Positions 12,840 to 23,340 of a stretch of 64,000 nt of DNA are shown piece after piece. A program made the translations under genes and the position numbers. This DNA comes from Loxodes magnus (lineage: Eukaryota; Ciliophora; Karyorelictea; Loxodida; Loxodidae): the NCBI GenBank assembly GCA_946699065.1, contig CAMPDV010000522.1, positions 1 through 64,000 of the forward strand. Direction: 5' to 3'. The notes beneath the pieces are model-generated. The model saw nothing but the letters and a program-made list of their open reading frames with translations. It was not told where the DNA came from and searched no databases. Each line of letters begins with the position of its first letter. The first letter of the stretch is position 1.

Positions 12840-14090
12840 TTTCATTTCTATTAATATATTAATATTTTGCTAGTTAAATAAAATGGAAATAATGCTTTAG
12901 TAAACTTTATTTTTGGATATTAATCAATAAACAACTTAAGATACTTTCAAATTATAGAAGCAAGATTAAGCTTAAGTCGAAATATAGAGTCTAATAAGAA
13001 TTATGATAGAAGATAAACTAAGATAGTTAAGATTGCAGTTAAAGTAGAATGGGATGAGTTATCGTGATATAGATAACTCTTGATACTTATGAGTAAATGA
13101 TTTTATGGTAAGTAGATTAATTATTTTATTTGAAATAAAATGATAACTAGGTATATCAGCTATTTTCCGTATTTAACTGAATAATATAGAAATCCTATTT
13201 TTTAAGATTGGAACAAATATTTTACTTTCTTTCATTTGCAAGACAAAAAGCAACATTATGATTATTTTCGATGTAGATATATTTCTAACTCTTGTTAGTT
13301 AATATGTATAATTTTAAAAGCATTAAAATTAATAATATCTTCTTCTAAAAGTTTTCCTTCAACTCTTCTTCTCTTTCTTCTCACTTATTTTTATATTCCC
13401 AAACATTATCTCTTGCAATTAATCTTATGAGTTACTCTACTAATCTCCACTTTAACTTTATATGTTTTATCCCTATACTTCCTTCATCATTTTATTCCTT
13501 TCTTACTAACTAATATCACCAGCTTATCTTTATAAATTTCACTTTAACTTTAGCCTTTCAATTTAACTTATAAAACTATCAATATCTGGTCTTATATCTT
13601 CGTCGAAAGCTAAGCATCTGTAGAACAGATCAGTTAATTCAGGTTCTTATAATATTTCTCTTGAAAACATAGGAATCATTTTATTATTATAAACTATTTA
13701 CTTTAGCTATTCTTATTCATTTATATTTGGATAAAGTAATCCTTCGATGAATATCCACTCCGATACAACCTAAAGATGTGACTCTTTTAAGTAATTTTTT
13801 ATTAAAACTGTTCAGGGGCCATTCATTGATGTAATCCTCTTTATTCTATTGCAGTTAATAATAGTTTACTATCGAATAATCCTAAAAATAGTATTTTGGG
13901 TTAATATTTCTCATCTAGTAGAATATTTAGAGATTTTAGTTCCTTATGAATTAAGTTTCTAGAGTGAATAGCCTATAAGCCTTCGGCTATTTAACTAAGT
14001 AAATTTAGTTTCTTAAAGAATTTTAAAATATAGTCTTTTTTACTTTCTTTGAATAGCTACTTAGTCTAAATTTATTAGAATAAACTTGTT
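12840..14090. repeat. Segmental duplication, truncated copy (partner ~28040-29325)
   Basis: This block matches 28040-29325 in the same orientation. Similarity is high over the kinase part (13539-14090) and weak but visible in the A+T-rich part (for example GTAGAATGGGATGAG at about 13049 against GTAACTTGGGATGAG at about 28164). Similarity ends at AATAAACTTG near 14088. The other copy then continues into the rest of the gene, whereas this copy runs straight into the inverted-repeat arm. Confidence 0.75.
13539..14090 (-). pseudogene. Truncated pseudokinase C-terminal pseudogene
   Basis: This is a diverged copy of the kinase part of the gene at 28765-30870. It retains the catalytic-loop region with HKE in place of HRD, the LFLG sequence in place of the DFG motif, and the WMAPEQ motif with TGA as Trp. 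The last helix of the kinase fold (RPDIDSFISQIERL) is followed by TGA at 13539-13541, the same place as in the intact copy. It has lost about four bases where the other copy encodes the SDIW Trp codon and at least one more base in the following 30 bp, so the frame is broken. The 5' part of the gene, including all TPR repeats and the kinase N-lobe, is missing because the sequence switches to the inverted-repeat arm at 14091. Confidence 0.8.
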
Positions 14091-15415
14091 TTAAGTCGGA
14101 GTATCGAAAAGCTGATGAAGTAACATACTGAAATTAAAACTTTGAGTTAAGCCTCATATCTACTTAAGAGCCTTTATATAGTTATCAAAACAAGGGAGAG
14201 TTGCGTTAAAGCTGAAGAATTTAAAAGTTTGAATCTATAACATTGAGCGAAGTCTCTGATTCTTTTTCGACTCTTTTATGTACTCAAAAAAAGTAATGTA
14301 TCGAAAAAGCTAAAAAACTTTAAAAGCGGAAAAAACATTGAGATAAGACTCCTTTATTCTTGAGAGCTCTGACCTAGTTCTCTAAAAAGTCAAAGCCCCG
14401 AAAAACTGGAGAAAATAAAAGACTGAATTTAGAACTCTGAGCGATGCTCGAATATTCTTGACCTTTACCAAAGCTCTCAAAGCAAGTGAGAGTTGCGTTA
14501 AAGCGTAAGATCTTAAAAATAAATCTATAACTATGAGCGAAGAATCCGATATACTTGAGAGCTCTGTCTTAGTGCTCAAAAAAAGTATACGTATAGAAAA
14601 AGCTGTTAAAGTTAAAAGACTGAAATAAGATTTTTGAGTTAAGACTCCGATATACTAAAGAGCTCTGATTTAATTCTCAAATTAAGTTTCAGTAGAGTTA
14701 AAGCTTCAAAACATAAAGACTGAAAAAAGAACTTAAAGTTGGGAATCCGTTATCCTTGAGAGCTCTGATTTAGTACTCAAATTTAGTAGAGATTAAGTTG
14801 ATTTACCTAAATTTCAGAGAAGAGTTTTTATTTAAAACACCATTCAATTTCTGATTTTTGATACAGGATTAAAAATCATTGCGGATGAATCTCAAAAGCA
14901 GAAGATTTTAAGGTTGAACATTTTGTAATTTACGGATAAAGAAGCCTTTTTTTAGTTTTCAAAATGAGTATTTGTGATTTAGCTGCAGAACAGAAGATTG
15001 TTATTAAACATTTTATTAAGTTATTTTTCTGATTCAAGCTTTGCTCTTGTTCTCAAAATTAGTCTGAGTTTCGAAAAAGCTGAAGTGCTTAAAGACTGAA
15101 ATTACAACTAACTGTATATGTTCCATTATACTTGAGAGCTTTGGTTTGAATTTTAAAATTTAGTAGGATTAAAGTTGAAGAACCAAAAAAAATTTAAGAA
15201 GAACTTTATGTATTATTCTTTTTGTGAGTTTGATCCAGTTCTGAAAATAATTAGGGATAAATCTGAGAAGCGAAAATTTTAACGTCGAATTTTGAGTAAA
15301 AGCTCAATTTAGAAAGCCTTGTTCTAGTTCTCAAAGAGAGTTTCATTAGGGATAAAGCCAAAGAACCTAGAAGATTGTAAGTAGAACTTTGAATAAAAAC
15401 TCCATTCTTCCCTGT
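14091..15415 (-). repeat. ~98-bp satellite, array 1 mirror copy
   Basis: These are the same units as 3756-5082 in reverse orientation, recognised by GAGCTCT words at 14365, 14562, 14662 and 14760, about 98-100 bp or multiples apart. The array stops at the arm edge here, whereas in the left half it runs on for another ~750 bp. Confidence 0.85.
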
Positions 15416-16011
15416 TAAAGGATTTTTTCACTCTTATTCTTTTTACCATATTCTTACTTAAGATTTATGAGAAATGCTAAATAATTTCATTTGCTTGCAT
15501 TTCTGCTGGAAGGAGTCTTTGGCTATAGTTCTTTTCTTCTAAAAATTTTTAAATAGATAAATTTTTCTATTTTAGCAGTTCCGAACTTCGTATTATCGTC
15601 TATGATTTTTTCGTTCTTTTCTTCCTACATTTTATAGATTTGCAAAGAGCTCTTGTCTTAGTAAATATTCTAACTTACCTACTTCTTTTGATAGGTTGTT
15701 TAGTTTCAAGACTTTGATCCTTTTTTTAGTGCATTCCTCCTAGTAGTTTTTCAAGATTTTACGATAGAGATGTTTTTCTTAAAAATATTATCAAAAATCT
15801 GATTAAGTTGCTCTTTCATGGCTTTTTTAAATTTACTTAGCTATCAAGATAGGCGGCATGCAGATTGTAGATAGGTACTTGATATAAGAGACTAATATTG
15901 TAGTATGTATGTAATGATAGATATTTAAATTTATAATGGTTAATAATAATTTTTGATGGTAACTGTTATAAATTACCTTTATAAGCTTTTTTAATCTAAA
16001 TAATAATAAAA

Positions 16012-17478
16012 ATGTAAGCGTTACCAAAATGCTTAATCTGCTTAGAAGATTACAACTTAACTAATGCTCTTCCAACTGTCTTACCTTGTGGACATATTTA
16101 CTGTGGTTTGTGTTTGAATACTCAGTTCTGATTATAAGGCATAATGTAATGTCCTATTTGTTAAAAAGGATTCCATTTTAGATTTGAAGACTTACCTTAA
16201 GAAAGTGATTTAATAAGAATGATATTTTAAAACTAATAATACATATAAAAGATTTAAGATGCTAGATAGAAATTAAAAGAGATAAGGAAGTAAATTATGC
16301 AAAAATCTAAAACCATTACAACCAAATTATCTAACATTACTAATACTCTCATTATACCATATACTAATATCATCCAATACACTACTATCATTAACCTACT
16401 TTTATCTACAACTAATAACACTCAAATATTATACAATCATCCTAATTCCCTATTTACTAATATCTAAAACCAACTATAATCTAATCTAACTATAACAGTC
16501 TAACTATATTCCACTATATAACCACCTTTAATACAAAACCTATCTAAATTAACTTCAAATTATATCACACAAATAAGATACAAACTATAATAGAATACTA
16601 AGCACCAAAAACTAAACATTATACAGACTAATAAAGATAAACTAAGCTAATAGTTACATTTTATGTAATCTAACTATATTCACTTTTTTAATTACTATAT
16701 TTAAATATTAAGCTTATTTAATATTTAAACAGAGTAATTACGATAAGTCTAAGTTTAAATTATAATTCCATAACTTAGTTAAAGTATAGAATATTAAAAT
16801 AAGTTATATTTAATTGGAGGATAAAATTTAAATTAAAATAAAGAAATAAAAGAAACTTGATAATTTGATTTCGAAGGTAATGGTATAAAACTTAGTGATC
16901 TAAATGAGGGAAGATATCTATTTGGAATAGCTGAAGCTTAAAATTATCTTTATGTGGTTGGAGGAGGTACTAGTAAAAATCAAGTTTTATAATCAGTAGA
17001 AAAGTTATAGATAGGAAACTAAAGTAAATGATAAAAATGCTCTTAATTTCCATTCTAAATATCAGGCTAAACTTTAGTAGTAGATTAATATGAATAAAAT
17101 ATTTATTCTTTTGGAGGGATGATTTAGAAAAGATAAACTTTTAGAGATATATGAAAGTATAACATATAGAATGATAGATGGAGTAAGTTAAATTTGAATC
17201 TTCCTGAAGCTGTTGCTTTTCCTATAGTTTGTTTAGAACCTTTTATCATACTTGGAGGTGTAAAAAATTATTCTACGAAAGAATATTCAAGAAGAATATA
17301 TAAAAGAAAGAAAGAATAATGGCAATAAAGTTAAATTTTTAAAGATGTTTTAGCTTTAACGGAGATGAAAATAAGAGGTGTCTATGGTTATGTTTTTGCT
17401 ATAGAATAGCCAAGAGTTTCAATAATGAGGATTGATTTAGAAAAGTTGAGTTATAGAAGTATTAAAAGCCATAACTGA
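16012..17478 (+). CDS. RING finger-kelch protein, right-arm copy
   Basis: ATG at 16012 and TGA at 17476 are separated by exactly 488 codons, and every recognised motif lies in this one frame. Residues 7-50 form a C3HC4 RING finger: Cys7, Cys10, Cys26, His28, Cys31, Cys34, Cys47, Cys50. A charged helix and an Asn/Thr/Ile/Gln-rich linker (about 75-240) follow. From about 265 come kelch blades: YLIGGQ, NYLYVVGGG, YSFGGM and IILGGV, with the closing Trp of the blade pattern. Four in-frame TGAs encode residues 40, 283, 340 and 381. The first is the RING Trp position; the other three are kelch Trp positions, while TGG is used in NDRW. The likely role is an E3 ubiquitin ligase with a propeller for substrate binding, an inference from domain content. 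The gene reads outward from the inverted repeat, divergent from its twin. Confidence 0.88.
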
Positions 17479-17955
17479 TAAACATAATAATAATATCTAT
17501 TTTATTAATATTATTTATAATAAATATAGTTTCATATATAAAGAAGTAGTTTAAATATCTATAATTAAGTAAATATGTTACTACTTATTAATATGGTTAA
17601 TATATGCTTATTGATGATGTGCTGTTATAACTAAGTTTTTTTGTAAGTTTAAGTGTATATATGATGTTGATATAGTAGGTAATTTAGTTATAGCTATATA
17701 GTTAACAATAAAGACTTAGCAATAATTTAGTATATTAATTAAATGATTATCAAAATGTATTAGATAAATTATGATTTCCTATACTATTTTCTAAACATTA
17801 TTTTCCTTACTAACTCTTTTTAAAGCTGAAGTAAATAAATAATCAAATTTTATCTAAACATCTTTAAAAATCTATTATTCAAATATTATCATTATTAAGA
17901 TACTAACATACAGCTTATAACATACCAAACATATTCATTACAGTCTTTAAATACA

Positions 17956-18374
17956 TTTTTATATTTAAATTATACAAGTACTACTTAGATTACTATTTAT
18001 CTAATCAAAACTATGATCAAATTATCATTAAGCTATACCTATATCTAAATACTAATTAAGTCATTACTACTATCATCAAGTCTAAAATACATTATTTCCT
18101 TTAATCATTTAAACTAGCAACTAAATTTACTTAAAATTTCCTTCTATAGACAATAATAAAATCAGGCTATTATAACTCCTATATTTTTGATAAAAGTTCA
18201 ATCATAATAAATAAATAATAATAAATAAGAACACGCCTTGTGTTATAAGCCTTTACCAATTTGAGGATTCTCTCGATCGGTACTAGAATATAACTAGAGT
18301 GCTGAAATCCAAGTCTCAGAGTAATCCTACTTTTATATCGTTAATCTAGTCAGGAATTGGAAAGACCTGAAGAC
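17956..18374. other. Flank with short G-poor tract
   Basis: Positions 17925-18110 are nearly devoid of G on the plus strand, similar in composition to the linker of the RING-kelch gene, but without a recognisable domain beside it. The rest is unremarkable. Confidence 0.35.
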
Positions 18375-19640
18375 ATGACTGAGACAAATTATATCTTTAT
18401 GTAGAAAAATTAAATTCGATTGTGAAATTTGACACAAGAATTGGAATTTATTCTATTCCCTTTTAACTTTAGCCTTCGGAAAGAAATACAAGAATTTTGA
18501 GAGTAAAAGTAATAAATTTTTATTTAAAAAACTGAGAAAAAAGTGACCAAAGAGATCAGACGAAGCCAGAAATATTTCTAGACTATTTTAACAACAAAAT
18601 TTGGTTTTTTTATTTATCGTGGTGAACCTAATAAAGGTAGAATCACGTTAATTTATTTATTTATCTTTAGAAACGTTCTCATCAGATTATTAAATCCTAG
18701 CCTCCTTATACTTAGCAGATAAAACTTCCCTTTTAAATTTAGTCTTCTAGAAAGCATTCAAATTAATACTTACTTCTGTGATGTTCGATTTTAACTTAGA
18801 AAAAGATGCAAAAGAGTAGAATTTACATAATTCAAATTTTAAATTGTATAAAAGTAGTGATATATATTACTTAGTAGCAAATGAAGGTTAATTGAACCAG
18901 CTAAATATTATGAATAATCCTTGAATTAAATTAAAAGTCCTGAAGAATTCAGTAAGAGAGTAAAGATCTCCTTTAAATCTTTCAAGTACTATGGTAATTC
19001 ATTGATTGGATAGATTTTTGTAATATAGGGAAATTAGCCTGAGATTGAGTCTGCGTAGTTTAGTAGGTAGAATTTTTCAGGAAGTCCTGAGATTCCTTGC
19101 TTTATTTACGCATTTTGAAGGATAAATTTTTCTTTATCGAGAATGTTTAATATAATTTTCTCAACTAGAGCAAAATTCTCCACCTTTGATCAATTCTTAC
19201 CATGAAAACGCAATATGCTTTATAAATTTAAGCATGTTCACACAATAGATTTGAAGTAACTTTAGCAGTGTTTCTGAAGTATCACAGATATTGAAGGATA
19301 TTACTATAACATATCATTAGTTAGAGACATTCCAAGAGCTAATATCATCAAAGATGAGCTTCATGTTTATCGGCAGAATTAATGAACCAAATTTTACTGA
19401 AAATTTTTAAGCTCAGATCCATGGATCGAAATATTTTAGTGCATAATGAAATAAAAGCTCTGAAGAAAGAAATAGATTAGGAAAGCATATTTTAAGGAAG
19501 TTAAAGAAAATGAATAAATGAATGCAGCTTAGACGCTTTAAAAATCATGGGAAAGATTATCCAGAATACAAAAATTAGCAAATATAATAATGAAATAAAA
19601 TAAAAGACACTTTAAATTAAATTAATAAATGAAGTTAAAT
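18375..19640 (+). CDS. Candidate protein gene of unknown family
   Basis: One frame stays protein-like from an ATG at 18375 to about 19640, with several TGAs read as Trp. The translated product has a balanced amphipathic composition unlike the Asn/Lys/Ile noise of neighbouring DNA. Examples are the words SPEEFSKRVKISFKSFKYYG near 18930 and DPWIEIFQCIMKQKLWRKK near 19415, followed by a helical basic C-terminal part (KSWERLSRIQKLANIIM). I do not recognise a family and see no signal peptide or membrane segment. The 3' end is uncertain, because no TGA occurs in frame before the pyrimidine-rich tract at 19680. The gene lies just outside the large inverted repeat. Confidence 0.4.
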
Positions 19641-19675
19641 GCTTTGAAAAATGAGACGTTGCAATTTTATTTACT

Positions 19676-19742
19676 ATATCTTTTTTTTCTCTTTCTCTTT
19701 CTCTCTTTCACTTTTATCTTTCTTATTTTATCTCTTTTATAA
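19676..19742 (+). repeat. Polypyrimidine tract
   Basis: This is a run of almost pure T and C with CTTT and TCTC units. It lies directly downstream of the candidate gene ending near 19640. Confidence 0.7.
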
Positions 19743-21299
19743 AAAAGTAACTTTTTTACTTTAATTAAACTAACTAAAGTAGATAATGAAACTAATTTTT
19801 GGTAAATAATAAAGATTGTAAAGGATGAACCAAATAGATAGCCTATTAGATAAGTATATTTTGATCTGTAGTGTCTATTGGTTTTGATGTAACTATATTG
19901 TGTTAGTTAGAAATGAATATATTTGATATATTTGATATATTTGTTTTAATTTAGTTTACTACTATATATCTACTAATTAATAAGCATAATCCTTTTTCAC
20001 ATGCCTCATAATAAGGCATTTACATTTGATTATATATCTAATAAAATTGATTAATGGTTCTTTTATAAATTACTAAAGAATCTCATTTAAACTATATAAA
20101 TATCCTTATTAATTATAATTTATTACTTAACATACAAAATACCTTTCAAATCTACACATCAATGCAACTAAATTACCTCTAATTCCATAACTATACTATT
20201 ATTTTAAAACCATCAAATAACAGTACAAATAACCTTAATAATAGTGTCATAACCATATCCTTACAACTATAATATATAATACCTAACTATTCTATATCTA
20301 TTCTACTTATTTACACCATTCTATTTTATTCAACATTAATTAAGATTAACACTGGAAAATGCTTTACTCTATACAACTGCTTAGTCTATTTTTTCAAATA
20401 TATTATATATACCTAAATGTAAGTATACAGGTGTGAGATACAAGAATACCATTTTTATATATTAATAGAACATTTATTTTATTGCATCTCTCTTGTGCTT
20501 TATGTGAGAAATGCTTAATTACAATTAAAAAGCATTAGAATAAGTTGTAGAGTGAAAGACTTGAAACGGTATGAGAGAAACTAATTACAAGTTTGGAAAA
20601 CATATTTGACAGTTATGATGAAGAATAAAAACTAGGTAGAAATGCCAGATAGAATTTAAGTAATGGAAAATAGTAAAAGGTAATTTAGAGTGCAAAAAGA
20701 TGTGGAAAATATTGTTGACTTTAGAGAGTAATAATTTAGAATACTAGAAGAATACAATAAAAAGATGTATCCAGTTAAATGAAGCAGTCTTTAATAAGAA
20801 AGAATTAAATTGAAAAGAATGAGATGACTAAAAGAACTCAGCTTTAATAAGTATAATAATTCGAAATGCTCAAAGTTTATTTCTTGTAACCAAATAAGAT
20901 CATAAAATATTTTGACAAACTTAACAAACAACTGCATACAGATATTTTACAAGGTATGCTACCCCATTACCTTTTAATAAAAATTAGATAAGAGAAATTT
21001 TCCTAAGGAAATAATGCTACTTAGAGTCTTAAATGACATCCTAATTTACAAGTTCAAAGTTTTTATATTATATAAATAAAGAAAAGGCTGCAGATGATTT
21101 AATTTTAGTAAATAAGAGAATACTTTAAATATACTCTATATATAAATAATGAATATTCTAATAATTTTATAGCTTTAATACTTTTTGAATACTTTTAGAA
21201 CTTACTTTTAGATCTATAATATTTTTACTTATTTTAATACTTTAATACTTTAATACTTTAATACAATTAATATAAATATATTTATAACGTTAATTCCTT
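19743..21299. other. A+T-rich DNA with a G-poor tract
   Basis: No gene is recognised. Positions 20085-20350 contain very few G on the plus strand and resemble, in composition and short words such as CTAACTATAACA, the linker tract of the RING-kelch genes. Positions 20530-20870 are purine-rich. Confidence 0.35.
21233..21264 (+). repeat. (TTTAATAC)n octamer repeat
   Basis: About four tandem copies of an 8-bp unit TTTAATAC lie in A+T-rich DNA. Confidence 0.8.
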
Positions 21300-22200
21300 T
21301 CTCGTAAAACTCACACTAAATTGCAATGAAGTCCACTCTCTCTCCTTAACATAATTGCTAGTAGCTCCTTTGATGTCATATATATTTATGATATTAGCCT
21401 ATGATTAATAAACACTACTCTGCATTCATAGTCTATTATTGCTGAAGAGACCATTATATGAGAATTTAGTAGTTGGATCATGAGGATATTATTAACCATC
21501 CTTTTTTATTGTCTTACACATGTTTAAGGTAATTTTAGCCTTTGCATATATTCCCCTACTGATTATCATAGACACTTACTAAATTAGCTGGTGGCTTAGG
21601 TAATTAGATAGTATGCTACTAATGAACATTCTAAATGATGTCATATGATGATATTATACTTGATCTTTTGAAATCCCATGGCTTCTACTATTTTGATGGA
21701 AGTTACCTTCAGACTAGTTAATACAAGAATTTCTGAAAAATAGAGAGAATAAGATTTTCTAAATAAAGGAGAAAGTTTTGTAATGTAAAGCATGCTTGGG
21801 GCTGGAACTTTAATAGCGTTTTTATGAAGCCAAATTTTGAGCAGAAAGCTTTATTGGATGAATTTAAATATACAGACAAAAGATTTATTTTAGGATCTTA
21901 TCAGTAGCTTTCAGTAAGGAGTTCATTAGTAAAAAGAAGTATTGAATCCAAAATTTTAAAGGGAATAAAAATAAAGCTCTATCTAATTTAGCTTTAACAG
22001 AAAGCAGATAAACTCAAAGCTTTAAAGTTAAAAAGAAGTAAACAATTTTATTTACCTGCTAAGTGCAATCCATAAACATTAAATTACTCCTTTCCAGCTG
22101 AAAGATCTAAAAGACGTTTAGACCGCGAGCTATATTTTAGAATGATAAGAAAATAAACTAAAATACTAAGAACAAATTTAGTGACAATAATCTACTTTCT
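21300..22200 (+). CDS. Possible protein gene, family not recognised
   Basis: Within 21476-22200 one plus-strand frame gives a protein-like product with Trp, Cys, Gly and aromatic residues (for example SYDDIILDLLKSHGFYYFDG near 21640 and KHAWGWNFNSVFMKPNF near 21800). G+C is locally higher. In 21400-21640 a second frame is equally convincing, so a frame change or short intron may be present. I cannot fix a start or a stop and do not recognise a family. Confidence 0.3.
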
Positions 22201-23340
22201 TGCTAGCAGCTTAGAAAAAATATGAGGAATATATAAAATAAAAGGATGCTTAAATTAAGATAATGGACATTATAAACTGTTCTATTAAAGTTAGAATTTT
22301 TAACTAGAAACTATAAATAAAGCAAATTGGATTAAGAATATTTATCTTATAAGAAAAACATAAACTTAAAGGAATATTAAAAAGGAAAATATAAGGAAGC
22401 CTCTTGAATTAAACCCAAATAGCCTATCCTAGATAATAAATATAATTAAATTTGCTAAATAATATATAAGCTTCATAAATAAAATTAGATAAGCATTAAG
22501 TATAAAAAGTTAATTTTAGTTTAAGTTATATAAAAATAAGTAAGCTGTGGTTATATTTAATAGATTATTAATATTTTAATCTAAAATAACAATAATAATG
22601 TTTCATCTTTACACTACCAATTCACCATTTTAAATCAAAGTAACTAATTTTATAACTTTAAACATACCCAAGTTTACTCAATCAGATTTAAAGTATAAAG
22701 TACTAATATTTTTCTATTTGAATCAGTCACTTCTTTGGTTTTTCCATATTATCGAAAGGCTCTTCATAGTTAATATATGTAACTGCTATATTAAATTATA
22801 TTGGTACTCTTTACTATATTTTTAGTAGTCTCTAAGCTTTAAATTATTCATAATGAATATAGTAGTGCAAAGCTTTACAGGAATAGCTTTAATTGAATAA
22901 TTAAATATTATTAAATAAAGAAGTATTAAAGATGCAGAGTAGCTTCTTAAAAATTACCTAAGCAGCATATCTTTAATAAGTCATTAAATTTATTATTTTA
23001 TATAGCTTTACAATATTAGCCATTATCAAATTATACCATTACAATCTTCTTATTACCACATTATGTAAAGATGCTTTCATTAATGTAGTATGCTGCTTCA
23101 TTTAAATTATATTTAACTTTAAAATCTAGAAATCTAGAAACTTTAGACTTAAGTTTAAAACAAAAACCAATAACAACCAAAATAAATTACAACTACTTTA
23201 TCATTTTAAACCTTAGTAGATATTTTAAAATGGCTTTCTTCAAAACTCTGTAAAAAAGGAATTAAAACTAAAACTTCATTCCCTTTAAGAGCATTATCTC
23301 GTTCTAAAATAAACTTAATAATTATGAAAAAAGAACATTA
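22201..23340. other. A+T-rich DNA, nothing recognised
   Basis: I see no motif, repeat or RNA gene in this stretch before satellite array 3. Confidence 0.35.

Larger units (their letters stand above)
14091..17955 (-). repeat. Right arm of 3.87-kb inverted repeat (IR1)
   Basis: This is the inverted partner of 1213-5082. The inner boundary is abrupt: TTAAGTC at 14091 is the first shared word, and the base before it already belongs to the truncated kinase. Differences from the left arm are few over the satellite and the RING half of the gene. They become more frequent in the kelch half and are numerous outside 17500. This gradient is unlike a simple assembly fold-back, which would be identical throughout. 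Confidence 0.9.

Noticed and set aside
1213-17955. Pure assembly palindrome
   Set aside because: The arms differ at many positions, more so toward the outside, and the spacer is unique, which a fold-back artefact would not show. Read support is still needed.
1213-17955. Assignment to the Tetrahymena Tlr/Maverick family
   Set aside because: No polymerase, integrase or capsid gene and no 19-bp terminal repeats were found in the arms, and the code differs from Tetrahymena.
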